Source: Planctomycetaceae bacterium
Lineage (GTDB): Bacteria; Planctomycetota; Planctomycetia; Pirellulales; Pirellulaceae
Assembly (NCBI GenBank): GCA_005773145.1
Contig: SXHS01000125.1
Span: forward strand, 1-33,285
DNA: 33,285 bases
Direction: 5' to 3'
Part shown: positions 17,007-26,649 of the stretch, in pieces
Layout: the number at the start of each line of letters is the position of its first letter
How positions within the stretch are numbered: position 1 is the first letter of the stretch
Translations under genes and position numbers: made by a program
Notes under the pieces: generated by a model
Told to the model about the DNA's origin: nothing
Database searches by the model: none
The model's input: only the letters and a program-made list of their open reading frames with translations

Positions 17007-17909
17007 CTAGTTTCGCTCAATCCTTTTTAAAACGGTGCCCGCGCCGGGAGCCTCGGACTCCATGTTTCGTGATAACTGGTGAGCAGGCGAGGAAAGAATC
17101 GCCTCAGCGCTCCGGTAGACCGCTCGAGCCACACCGTCCAGAAACCACTGGGGAGTCAGCCGCTTGAGATACCACTGGATACGGACACTACCGGGAACCA
17201 CGACGTACAGCCACTTGCGCCGCATGCCACGCAGCGCGCTGGCAGCCACGTCATCCGCCGTCAGCCCGGCCTGCTGTTCCAAGCTCTCAAGAAGTTCGCG
17301 CCAATGCGGGCCGGCAACTCGAAGCGTCTTGTTGATGTTGGTGGGAAAGGAAGATGGACAGACCACGGTGACGCCGACGTTTCGCCGACGCAACTGGGCG
17401 TAAAGGGTCTCGGAAAGTGACAGTATCGCGCCCTTGGTCACGTTGTAGGCCGCAGTGGGGGGTGCGGATTGAAATGCCGCCGCGGATGAGACATTGATGA
17501 TATGCGCGCCATGCGGATTGGCCTGGAGCCATTCCAACATGGCATGGCACCCGTAGATGGTCCCCCAGAGATTTAGTTCGACAATCCAGCGCCAGTCCTC
17601 GATCGACGTTGCGCCCACTTCGCCGGCCATGCCCACTCCCGCGTTATTGACCAACAGGCCCAGCGAGGTCCAATCCGACTGCAGTCGGGAACGCAACTCC
17701 TGCCAGGACTCAAGCCGAGTGACATCGAGAGGCTCGACCTGCCCGCAGCCCCCCGTCTGCCGAATCAGGGACAGCGTCTCATCAGCTTGAGCCAGATCAA
17801 TGTCACATACGGCCACGTGCCAACCTGCGGCGGCCAACTGCAAGGCAAAGGCGCGTCCGAGTCCGCTAGCGGCCCCAGTCACTATGGCAAGACGTTGTTG
17901 ATCGGACAT
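17007..17909 (-). CDS. Short-chain dehydrogenase/reductase
   Basis: VTGAASGLGRAFA, LVNNAGVGM, INVSSAAAF, YNVTKGAI; MSDQQRLAIVTG start avoids overlap with the upstream gene. Confidence 0.92.
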   Translation of the reverse strand: MSDQQRLAIVTGAASGLGRAFALQLAAAGWHVAVCDIDLAQADETLSLIRQTGGCGQVEPLDVTRLESWQELRSRLQSDWTSLGLLVNNAGVGMAGEVGATSIEDWRWIVELNLWGTIYGCHAMLEWLQANPHGAHIINVSSAAAFQSAPPTAAYNVTKGAILSLSETLYAQLRRRNVGVTVVCPSSFPTNINKTLRVAGPHWRELLESLEQQAGLTADDVAASALRGMRRKWLYVVVPGSVRIQWYLKRLTPQWFLDGVARAVYRSAEAILSSPAHQLSRNMESEAPGAGTVLKRIERN

Positions 17910-17928
17910 GGCAATCTCGTTACTCGCG

Positions 17929-19335
17929 CTATGACGTCGAAGAAACATGCGTCAGCCATTGCGTCAATCCACGCAACAGCTGCGTGTACGCGTCATAATC
18001 CAAATGGTAGGAGTCAGCCAAACGGAACAGTTTTCCCTTAGGGGGCGGCACGGCGGCGTGCCGCCGCGAATTGAACGCGGCAACTCGGTCCGACGCCACG
18101 TTCTCGGCGTTAAAATAGGCCGCGACGCAGCGGGCCTGCTCCAAGAAGATGGGCCAACAGCACCGCAGGCCGATCGTTTCCATCATGTAAACCAGACCGG
18201 GCTCGCGTCGATGAAATAGATGAAACAGCAACGAACCGTTCGCGGCGTCGGTGTCGGTGAGAAGTGGATAATGCCGCTGGTAACCCGTGGCAAAAATCAC
18301 GACATCCACCCCCTCAGACGCCTGTCGTTTGTCGGCAAAGTGGACCTCGCCGCTGCGGAATTCTTGCACGTGCGATCGCACGATCACGCGCCCCGCGCGG
18401 ATCGCCTGGACAATTCCCCGATCCGTGATCGGCAAACGATCGTTCAGTCCATACCGCGGTGCGAGCATGCCCAGGCGACGATAACTGCCGATCGCACGAG
18501 ATCTTGCCCAATGAAAAATGGGCATCGCCAACCAATCGGGGAGTGACGTTCCGTCAAACGCCAATTTGTCGCAGGGCACTCCCCAAACCGTCGGCGGATT
18601 AATCCAAGGCGGAGTACGCACCGAAATGAGCACCCGCTTCGCCTCCTGGCTGATCTTTTCCGCGATGTCGGATCCCGAGTTGCCCACGCCCACAACCAGC
18701 ACCCGTTTGCCGGCATACCGTGACGGATGCGAGTAATCAGCCGAGTGAATGACGTCGATCCCCTCCGCGAGGGCTTGGTCGCGCAGTCCATTGGGAAAAC
18801 TGCGGCAAAGTTTGTTATGGGCCCCCGTGGCAAAAACAATGGCACGAAAAACCCGCTCCGTCGGTCGGCGCGTCCCGTCACTACCACGGAATGTGACCTG
18901 CCATGTTCCCTCAGCCGTCTTTACCGCCGACTCAAAGCGGGTCCCAAAGCGAATGTGTGGCAGCAACCCCCGATCGCGAGCGAAGCCCTCAAAATAGGTC
19001 AACACCTGTCGGTGGCTCGGGTAGTCGGGCCAATCGTCGGGAGGCTTGGTGCCCAAATGGGTTGTGTGCCTCGATGTGACCGTGTGCAGCCCTTCGTAGA
19101 TCGAACTGACCGGATTGGTCTCGTTCCAAATGCCGCCGAGCCCCGAATGGGCCTCCACTGCCTCAAAAGAAATGGCCGCCTCCGCCAGAGCCGACATGAT
19201 CGCCAATCCAGCTGGCCCGGCCCCCACGACGAGTACCGGCAGGTTGGGGTTGGTGGGCGCGCAGGCGGTTTCTTCCAAGTCTGCCGAGGCCAGCCAGTTC
19301 GCGAATGGAGCGGGATTGTCGCGGTGGCGTGGCAT
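17929..19335 (-). CDS. Flavin-containing monooxygenase (FMO/Baeyer-Villiger-like)
   Basis: VVGAGPAGLAIMSAL, GGIWNETNP, VVGVGNSGSDIAEKI, VIFATGYQRHYP. Confidence 0.9.
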   Translation of the reverse strand: MPRHRDNPAPFANWLASADLEETACAPTNPNLPVLVVGAGPAGLAIMSALAEAAISFEAVEAHSGLGGIWNETNPVSSIYEGLHTVTSRHTTHLGTKPPDDWPDYPSHRQVLTYFEGFARDRGLLPHIRFGTRFESAVKTAEGTWQVTFRGSDGTRRPTERVFRAIVFATGAHNKLCRSFPNGLRDQALAEGIDVIHSADYSHPSRYAGKRVLVVGVGNSGSDIAEKISQEAKRVLISVRTPPWINPPTVWGVPCDKLAFDGTSLPDWLAMPIFHWARSRAIGSYRRLGMLAPRYGLNDRLPITDRGIVQAIRAGRVIVRSHVQEFRSGEVHFADKRQASEGVDVVIFATGYQRHYPLLTDTDAANGSLLFHLFHRREPGLVYMMETIGLRCCWPIFLEQARCVAAYFNAENVASDRVAAFNSRRHAAVPPPKGKLFRLADSYHLDYDAYTQLLRGLTQWLTHVSSTS

Positions 19336-19447
19336 GGGTGGCAGACGGTTTCGTGTCGGAGATGCTGGTTTGGGACGCTCTCTTTCAGGCTAGTCCGAGG
19401 CCGCCTGCTGTAAAGAGTAAGGTGGGCAATCGGCCGCAGCTTCCTGG

Positions 19448-19476
19448 TTGCGAAAGCGTTAAAATCGACATATAAT
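19448..19476 (+). promoter_or_regulatory. Candidate sigma-70-type promoter for the PSD1 operon
   Basis: TTGCGA-N17-TATAAT read directly; about 85 bp upstream of ATG 19563. Confidence 0.5.
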
Positions 19477-19562
19477 GAAGGTACACACGAAATTAGGCTC
19501 TACCCACCCCTGCCCGCCGGCTACGAAGTGGCCATTTTCGAAAGTCCCAGGACCACCGCGCC

Positions 19563-21764
19563 ATGAGCTACCGCATTTTCGGCACGGCGCTCGTATTGGG
19601 CGTGGGGGTACTTCTAGCAGCGGCCTCGGCCGTGCGGGGCGGCGACCCTATCGATTTCAATCGGGACATCCGCCCAATTTTGTCCGACCGATGCCTGAAG
19701 TGTCATGGATTCGACGAGCCCAACCGTAAGGGGGGGCTGCGCTTGGATACTCGCGAGGGGATTACCGCCCCGGCTGAGTCGGGTGTAGCCCCCGTGATTT
19801 CGGGGGATCCTTCCACCAGCGCCTTAATGGATCGTGTCTCACATGCAGATCCTGATCTGCGCATGCCCCCCGCAGATGCAGGGCCTCCCTTAACCGCGGC
19901 GCAGATCGAGAAGCTACGTGCATGGATCGCCCAAGGCGCGGCTTGGAGTCCCCACTGGGCATTGGCAAAACCGCAACGGCCGCCGTTGCCCCGCGTGCGT
20001 GATAAGGAATGGGGGAGTCATCCCGTCGATCGATTCCTACTGGCCCGCATGGAGTCCGCCGGAGTACAGCCATCACTCCCCGCCGATCGTCGCACAGTGG
20101 TCCGCCGCCTGCATCTTGATCTGCTTGGCTTGCCCCCGAGTCCGGCCGAGGTCGCGTCCGCGGTCGACGACGTGCAGCCCGACTGGTACGAACGCCTGGT
20201 CGACCGTCTGTTGGAGAATCCACACTACGGCGAACGAATCGGACGGATCTGGTTGGATGCGGCACGCTACGCCGATTCCAGTGGCTATGCAAACGACAAG
20301 GTACGATCGATTTGGCCCTATCGTGACTGGGTGGTGAACGCCATCAACGCCGACATGCCGTTTGACCAGTTCACGATCGAGCAATTGGCTGGGGACTTGC
20401 TCGAGCAGCCAACCATCGATCAAGTGGTCGCCACTGGATTTCATCGCAACACGCCACATCAATATGAGGGGGGGAGTGACCCCGAGCAATATCGCGTGGA
20501 TCGCGTCAAGAACCGAGTGGACACCACGGGAACGGTCTGGCTGGGACTGACCATCGGCTGTGCCCAATGCCATACGCACAAGTACGATCCCATTTCCCAC
20601 ACGGAGTATTATCAACTCTACGCGTTCTTTAATAGTGACGACGAACCCGAGAGTTGGGCGGTTGATGGTGAAAAAAAGACAACTTCTCTCGTCATGCAAC
20701 CGCTTTCCACACCGCGGGCCACGCATCGACATTTGCGTGGCAGTTTCCTTAGCCCCGGAGAGCCCGTCGCAGCGATCACCCCCGCTGCTCTTCATCCCTT
20801 TCAGGCCCAACGGCCGAACGCCGCGAATCGGTTGGATCTGGCTCGTTGGCTCGTTGCCGCCGACAACCCATTGACGGCCCGGGTGATTGTCAATCGCATG
20901 TGGCTGCATCTGTTTGGCGCGGGACTGGTCCAAACCGAGAACGATTTTGGCAGCCAAGGCGCGCTCCCCTCGCATCCCGAATTACTAGATTGGCTGGCGG
21001 TACGATTCATGACCGATGGTTGGAGCATGAAATCGCTGCAACGCTTGTTGGTCACTTCTGCCGCCTACCGTCAGTCCTCCGTGCGGCGTGAAGATCTGGA
21101 CTCAGTCGATCCAACCAATCAGCTGGTTGCCCGCCAGTCACGCCATCGGGTAGAGGCTGAGGTTGTACGTGACTTGGCCCTGGGGGCTAGCGGCTTGTTG
21201 GCGGGAACCATGGGAGGGCCGGCCGTGTTCCCCACCGTGGCCCCTCACGTGATGGGGACGAGTTCCGCGAAACACGACTGGCCCATTAGCCAAGGGGCAG
21301 ATCGATTCCGCCGCGCGATCTACACGGCCTTGTATCGCGCCGAGATGTACCCCCTGTTATCCACCTTCGACGGACCGGATCGGGATAATGCCTGCACGCG
21401 GCGCAATCGGTCCAACACGCCACTTCAATCCTTGACGTTGGCCAATGACCCGGCCATGCTGGAGATTGCGCAGGGGCTGGGCAAGCGACTACTGTCCGAG
21501 CATGCTCCCGATGCACGGCAACGCATCCTGCAAGCCTTCAACTTATGCTTGGGACGCGAGCCGAATTCGGCAGAACGTGACTCCCTGGTGCGATACTATC
21601 AACAACAGCTGGCTCATTATGCGACGGACGAAAAGGCTGCGGGGGAGTTGATGGGCCCGATGTTCGGTACGGTTGTCCCTCAGTCCGCATTGGCAGAGGC
21701 GGCAGCCTGTGTCGCCTTGGGTCGCGTGATGCTCAACTTGGATGAATTTGTAACCCGCGAATGA
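19563..21764 (+). CDS. PSCyt1 / DUF1549 / DUF1553 (PSD1) planctomycete-type protein
   Basis: DFNRDIRPILSDRCLKCHGFDEPNRKGGLRLDTREG; LHLDLLGLPPSPAEV; NPLTARVIVNRMWLHLFG; SMKSLQRLLVTSAAYRQSS. Confidence 0.93.
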   Translation: MSYRIFGTALVLGVGVLLAAASAVRGGDPIDFNRDIRPILSDRCLKCHGFDEPNRKGGLRLDTREGITAPAESGVAPVISGDPSTSALMDRVSHADPDLRMPPADAGPPLTAAQIEKLRAWIAQGAAWSPHWALAKPQRPPLPRVRDKEWGSHPVDRFLLARMESAGVQPSLPADRRTVVRRLHLDLLGLPPSPAEVASAVDDVQPDWYERLVDRLLENPHYGERIGRIWLDAARYADSSGYANDKVRSIWPYRDWVVNAINADMPFDQFTIEQLAGDLLEQPTIDQVVATGFHRNTPHQYEGGSDPEQYRVDRVKNRVDTTGTVWLGLTIGCAQCHTHKYDPISHTEYYQLYAFFNSDDEPESWAVDGEKKTTSLVMQPLSTPRATHRHLRGSFLSPGEPVAAITPAALHPFQAQRPNAANRLDLARWLVAADNPLTARVIVNRMWLHLFGAGLVQTENDFGSQGALPSHPELLDWLAVRFMTDGWSMKSLQRLLVTSAAYRQSSVRREDLDSVDPTNQLVARQSRHRVEAEVVRDLALGASGLLAGTMGGPAVFPTVAPHVMGTSSAKHDWPISQGADRFRRAIYTALYRAEMYPLLSTFDGPDRDNACTRRNRSNTPLQSLTLANDPAMLEIAQGLGKRLLSEHAPDARQRILQAFNLCLGREPNSAERDSLVRYYQQQLAHYATDEKAAGELMGPMFGTVVPQSALAEAAACVALGRVMLNLDEFVTRE

Positions 21765-21793
21765 GTCCGCGGATCGAGCGGACGTGACGTAGT

Positions 21794-23275
21794 ATGACGG
21801 GCGATATGACACCAATGCAGCCACCCACAAACGCCGACCCGAAGCGAACGGGCCTATTGCAGGCCACGCGTCGTCACTTCTTTGCGCAGTGTGGTGTGGG
21901 GGTCGGTTCCATGGCCTTGGCGCAACTGCTGCAACAGGACCGTTGCACTGTCGCCGGTCCCACCGACACATCGGCCAATCCCCTGCAGCCACGGATACCG
22001 CACCATACTCCCAGAGCCCGCGCCGTCATTTTCTTGTTCATGGCGGGGGGCCCCAGCCAACTCGAGACCTTCAGCTATAAGCCCAAGTTGGCAGAGCTAA
22101 ATGGCCAAGCACCCCCGGCTAGTCTCCTTTCGGGAAAGCGATTCGCGTTTTTGAAGGGGAACGAAAAGCTCTTGGGCCCTCGCCGCCCCTTCGCTCAGTA
22201 CGGACAGAGCGGGGCGTGGATCTCCGACCTGCTCCCCCACCACCAACGGGTTGTGGACAAACTGTGCATCATCAACAGCATGCAGACCGATGTCTTCAAT
22301 CACGGGCCCGCTAAGATTTTCCTGAATACGGGTTCGTCGCAAACCGGTCGCCCCAGCATGGGGTCTTGGTTGACCTATGGTCTCGGTAGCGAGTCGCAGG
22401 ATCTGCCGGGATTCGTGGTACTGCAATCGGGGCCACGCGGCCCGCGCAATGGGGCTCAACTCTGGTCCAGTGGATTTCTCCCCACGACCTTTCAAGGGGT
22501 GGCATTCCGCAATGCGGGGACCCCCATTTTGAATTTGGAAACGCCCCCTGGCATTGGCATGCAACAGCAGTCGCAATTCATCTCCACGGTGACCGACATG
22601 AATCGGCTGCGGCAGCAGACCGTCGGCGATCCCGAGATCGCCACGCGCATTGCCGCCTATGAAATGGCCTATCGCATGCAGATTCGCGCGCCGGAATTGA
22701 TCGACCTGTCGCGCGAGTCACAAGCCACGTTGGATGATTATGGAGTAACTCCCCAAGAGCCTTCTTTTGCCAATAATTGCCTCCTGGCGCGTCGTCTGGT
22801 GGAACGCGGCGTACGCTTCGTGCAACTCTATCACACGAACTGGGATCATCACGGCGCGGAAGAAGACATCAACACCGACTTACCGGTGCGTTGTCAACAG
22901 GTCGACCGGCCCATCGCCGCCCTGCTAACCGATCTGCAAGAGCGGGGCTTATTGCAAGACACGATTGTCGTGTGGGGGGGCGAGTTTGGCCGCACGCCTA
23001 TGGGAGAGGAGCGGGCCTCCGTGGGGCGTGATCACCACATCGAGGCCTACACGATGTGGGTGGCAGGTGGCGGATTTAAACCGGGCATTGTCTGGGGGCG
23101 CTCGGACGAATTGGGCATGGGGGTCGTCGAGAACCCGGTACATGTCCACGATCTGCACGCCACGCTGCTGCATTGCCTCGGACTCGATCACACGCGATTG
23201 ACCTACCGCTTTCAGGGGCGCGACTTCCGTCTCACGGATATCCATGGTCGCGTCCTCCAGCCGTTATTGGCTTGA
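21794..23275 (+). CDS. DUF1501-family protein
   Basis: RRHFFAQCGVGVGSMALAQLL; VIFLFMAGGPSQLETFSYKP; VVWGGEFGRTPMG; GRDHHIEAYTMWVAGGGFKPG. Confidence 0.93.
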   Translation: MTGDMTPMQPPTNADPKRTGLLQATRRHFFAQCGVGVGSMALAQLLQQDRCTVAGPTDTSANPLQPRIPHHTPRARAVIFLFMAGGPSQLETFSYKPKLAELNGQAPPASLLSGKRFAFLKGNEKLLGPRRPFAQYGQSGAWISDLLPHHQRVVDKLCIINSMQTDVFNHGPAKIFLNTGSSQTGRPSMGSWLTYGLGSESQDLPGFVVLQSGPRGPRNGAQLWSSGFLPTTFQGVAFRNAGTPILNLETPPGIGMQQQSQFISTVTDMNRLRQQTVGDPEIATRIAAYEMAYRMQIRAPELIDLSRESQATLDDYGVTPQEPSFANNCLLARRLVERGVRFVQLYHTNWDHHGAEEDINTDLPVRCQQVDRPIAALLTDLQERGLLQDTIVVWGGEFGRTPMGEERASVGRDHHIEAYTMWVAGGGFKPGIVWGRSDELGMGVVENPVHVHDLHATLLHCLGLDHTRLTYRFQGRDFRLTDIHGRVLQPLLA

Positions 23276-23291
23276 CGGAACGGACGCCCGC

Positions 23292-24677
23292 ATGCATCAG
23301 GAAACGTCGAACCATCATTGGTGGAGCGGTCCGTCCGGAGTCCGCGAGGTTCTGGTCGTCGCGTTGCCTTTGGTGATCTCAAGTCTATCGTGGACGGTCA
23401 TGACGTTTATCGACCGTATCTTTCTTCGTTGGGTATCCGGCGAGGCGATGTCGGCCGCCTTCTCAGCCTCGATGGTTTGGTTCTTGATTCTCTGCTTGCC
23501 GCTAGGCATTTGCGCGTACGCCAATACATTCGTTGCACAATACTTTGGCGATCATCAGTGGCGACGGATTGGGTCCGCGGTCTGGCAAGCCATCTGGCTC
23601 GCCGTGCTGTGCATACCGATGACTTGGCTAATGATCGAATGGGCTCCGGCCATTTTTCGCTTGGCGGATCATGCCCCCACGGTGCAACAGCACGAGGTCA
23701 CCTATTTTCGCAGCATCATGTGGGGGGGCGGCGGGATGCTCGTGGCCCAGGCTGCGGCGGCGTTCTACAGCGGTCGCGGCAAGACACTCGTCGTGATGTG
23801 GGTTGATACGGCAGTCGCGATTGTCAACATCGGGCTGGATTACCTCTGGATCTTCGGGCATGCAGGGTTTCCTGCCATGGGTGTGGCGGGAGCCGGCTAC
23901 GCAACTTCGGTCGCCCTTTGGCTCAAGGCCGCGATCTACGTTGGGTTGCTTTTGCAATCTCGACACCGTCGTGAATTCGGCACGATGCAGGGCATGCGCT
24001 GGGATGGCACGTTGTTTTGGCGACTGTTGTACTTCGGCGGCCCTAGCGGGCTACAGATGTTGCTCGATCTGGTGGGCTTCACCGCCTTTGTGATTCTGGT
24101 CAATCGGCTAGGCATGGTCGAAGCCGAAGCCACCTCGATGGCATTCAGTGTCAGCACGCTGGCGTTTATGCCCATTTGGGGATTTGGCATGGCCGCGGGA
24201 GTTTTGGTCGGGCAACGCCTGGGGGACGATCAACCAATGCTGGCAGCCCGCGCAACGTGGACCACACTCGGCGTTGCCTTAACCTATATGGCCGTGATTT
24301 CTACCTGTTATGTATGCGTGCCGCAGTTGTTCTTGTTCGGATTTGATGCGGGGAATCAGGCCGCGCCGAACCAAGCCCAAGTCGCTGCCTTGGCCACGTC
24401 CCTACTGCGCTACGTGGCAGCCTACAATCTGCTGGATGCCGTGCTGACTATTTTCGTCAACGCGATCAAAGGGGCGGGAGACACCCGATTCGTGTTTTTC
24501 GTCAGCCTAGTGATGGGGACACTCTTGGCAGCGGGCAGCTGGTTGGCCGTCGAGATTTTGGCCGCTGAGATCCATACCTGTTGGCTACTGATCACGGGCT
24601 GGATCTGGATCATGGCGGCGATTTTTACCGCGCGCTTTGTGCAGGGAAAATGGCGCAACATGCGGGTCATCGAGTGA
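23292..24677 (+). CDS. MATE-family efflux transporter
   Basis: VALPLVISSLSWTVMTFIDRIFLRWVSGEAMSAAFSASMVWF; NIGLDYLWIFGHAGFPAMGVAGAGYATSV; multiple TM segments. Start at M 23292 preferred over 23244. Confidence 0.88.
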   Translation: MHQETSNHHWWSGPSGVREVLVVALPLVISSLSWTVMTFIDRIFLRWVSGEAMSAAFSASMVWFLILCLPLGICAYANTFVAQYFGDHQWRRIGSAVWQAIWLAVLCIPMTWLMIEWAPAIFRLADHAPTVQQHEVTYFRSIMWGGGGMLVAQAAAAFYSGRGKTLVVMWVDTAVAIVNIGLDYLWIFGHAGFPAMGVAGAGYATSVALWLKAAIYVGLLLQSRHRREFGTMQGMRWDGTLFWRLLYFGGPSGLQMLLDLVGFTAFVILVNRLGMVEAEATSMAFSVSTLAFMPIWGFGMAAGVLVGQRLGDDQPMLAARATWTTLGVALTYMAVISTCYVCVPQLFLFGFDAGNQAAPNQAQVAALATSLLRYVAAYNLLDAVLTIFVNAIKGAGDTRFVFFVSLVMGTLLAAGSWLAVEILAAEIHTCWLLITGWIWIMAAIFTARFVQGKWRNMRVIE

Positions 24678-24737
24678 TTCGGCTCGTCAACCCAGTGTCT
24701 CTCTTCCACCACCACTTTGCGGATTCTGCCTGGAACT

Positions 24738-24867
24738 GGGGACTCACGGGAAACAGGGGACTCACGTCCCCCGCTCGCCCATTCGCCACGGTCACCGCCT
24801 GGCGCCATGGGGACCGCCTGTTGGTTGCTGTTATTGAGCGTACGCACGGGCGGACAAGCCGCCCGTG
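24738..24867. repeat. REP-like intergenic palindromes and an 18-bp-spaced direct repeat
   Basis: GGGGACTCACG at 24738 and 24756; hairpin GGGGAC-TCAC-GTCCCC at 24756..24771; hairpin CACGGGCGG-ACAAG-CCGCCCGTG at 24845..24867. Confidence 0.8.
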
Positions 24868-25026
24868 GCACCCAACACCCAACACTCAGCGCATGAAGCA
24901 CTAGCCCATGCAGCGAAAATCCATTCTACTGGATGGCGGTCCGTGCCACACCATTGCGTCCGCCTGCGGCCATTTTGCAACGCATTCCGGTAGGCGGTTT
25001 TTTTCATGCCCCCCAGGGTAATCACC

Positions 25027-26649
25027 ATGACCACAACACGTCGTTCGTTTCTACAAGCCATGGCAGCGGGGAGCAGCGCCCTGGGGGCCGGTTGGCTACA
25101 AGGGGGCCCTCTTCGCGCGGACGAAAAATCGGCCCTACATGCCGCGCGCCGACAAGCCGCACACCGACAACGTCGCATGATTTACAACAACGATGGCGAC
25201 GACATCTGGGCTGCCGGCGTGGACTCCAAGGAAAAATTCTGGGACATTCGGCATGTACCGTTGCTGGGTACTCAGATCGACAGCATTTACTACTGCACCA
25301 CGCAGAGTTTCAATCTATTTACGCACTCGACCCGTGTAGCCGAAATATTCGTAAATTCGAACGGCCAGTTCAAGCACAACAATCTTCCGCTATTTCTTGC
25401 GCAACAAACCGATGGATTGCGCATGTCGTGTGAGTTCGCACACGCCCATGGGCTGGAGTCCATCTGGACGCTGCGCATGAACGATATCCACGATTCGTTC
25501 GAGCCTTTGTTGACGTCGCAATGGAAGAAGGAAAAGCCGTCTCGCGTCATGGCCCAGTTGGCTGAGGTGGAGCAAATCAAGGACCGACGCCGACTTTGGA
25601 GCTTGGTCGACTTCGAAAATCCCGAGGTCCAACCTCGAATCTTGGCAATCATCGAGGAAGTCTTACAGAACTACCCCGTGGACGGTGTGGAATTGGACTT
25701 CATGCGCGCCCCATTTTATTTTCGTTCCACCTACGAGGGACGTGCGGCCGAAGACCACCAGGTTCAATTGCTCTCGCAGCTCGTTGAAAAAATCCGCCAG
25801 CTGGTATTGACCGAGAGCGAGCGACAGGGCAAGCCTTTTCTATTGGCGGCGCGGGTGCCAAGCACCATCCAACATTGCAACTACATAGGCATCGACATCG
25901 GCCACTGGCTAAAAGCAGGATGGTTGGATGTTTTGGCCATCAGCGGCGGCTACGTGCCGTTTGATCAGCAGATCGCCGATCTGATAGCATTGGGACATCA
26001 ACATGACGTGCCGGTTTATCCGGCCATCAGCCAATCCGGCTTGAATCGGCGACCGCCGCGCTCGGAAAAGGAAGTACCACATCCCATCGCGCATTGGAGA
26101 GGAGCAGCGGCCCAGGCATGGGGAGCGGGGGCGGATGGCATCTACGCTTTCAACGTGTTTATCGGCCCCGGACCAAACCACGCCCGAGAGTTCACCACCA
26201 CCTTGGGGAAAAGCATTGGTTCCATCGAGACTCTGGAGAAATTTGACCGCTGCTTTGCCTGTAGCGATGCCAATCTATGGATGGGCACCGCGTTTTGGGC
26301 CAAGGACGTAGAGTCCTATTCGACGACATTGCCTTTGAAACTCCAACCATCCGTGCCAGGGACCATCCCCATCCAAGTCGCCGGACCGGTCACCGGTCCC
26401 GGCGAGACCCCCACCACCGAGTTGCGATTGGAGATGGAGCGCCTTCCGGAAAGCGACACACCGTCCGCCACGCTCAATGGCCAACCCTTGGGTGCGCCCG
26501 TTAGGCGAGAGCCGGAAGCGGACATACACCGTCTTGTCTGGACCATTCCCACCAGTTCACGCCAGTCCGGCTCGAATACCGTTCAGCTGACCGTGGCCTC
26601 CGACCAGGTTCGCGTGGTCGCGGCTGAGATTTGGTTCACCGCGAAGTGA
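25027..26649 (+). CDS. Tat-exported glycoside-hydrolase-like hypothetical protein
   Basis: Twin-arginine signal MTTTRRSFLQAMAAGSSALGAGWLQ; MIYNNDGDDIWAAG; NYPVDGVELDFMRAPFYF; YPAISQSG; AQAWGAGADGIYAFNVF, suggesting a TIM-barrel-like fold. Confidence 0.7.
   Translation: MTTTRRSFLQAMAAGSSALGAGWLQGGPLRADEKSALHAARRQAAHRQRRMIYNNDGDDIWAAGVDSKEKFWDIRHVPLLGTQIDSIYYCTTQSFNLFTHSTRVAEIFVNSNGQFKHNNLPLFLAQQTDGLRMSCEFAHAHGLESIWTLRMNDIHDSFEPLLTSQWKKEKPSRVMAQLAEVEQIKDRRRLWSLVDFENPEVQPRILAIIEEVLQNYPVDGVELDFMRAPFYFRSTYEGRAAEDHQVQLLSQLVEKIRQLVLTESERQGKPFLLAARVPSTIQHCNYIGIDIGHWLKAGWLDVLAISGGYVPFDQQIADLIALGHQHDVPVYPAISQSGLNRRPPRSEKEVPHPIAHWRGAAAQAWGAGADGIYAFNVFIGPGPNHAREFTTTLGKSIGSIETLEKFDRCFACSDANLWMGTAFWAKDVESYSTTLPLKLQPSVPGTIPIQVAGPVTGPGETPTTELRLEMERLPESDTPSATLNGQPLGAPVRREPEADIHRLVWTIPTSSRQSGSNTVQLTVASDQVRVVAAEIWFTAK

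Noticed and set aside
18727-19413. 228-aa + strand ORF opposite the monooxygenase
   Set aside because: Antisense to clear FAD/NADPH-binding motifs.
20073-20975. 300-aa - strand ORF opposite PSD1 gene
   Set aside because: Antisense shadow ORF; opposite strand has strong DUF1549/1553 motifs.
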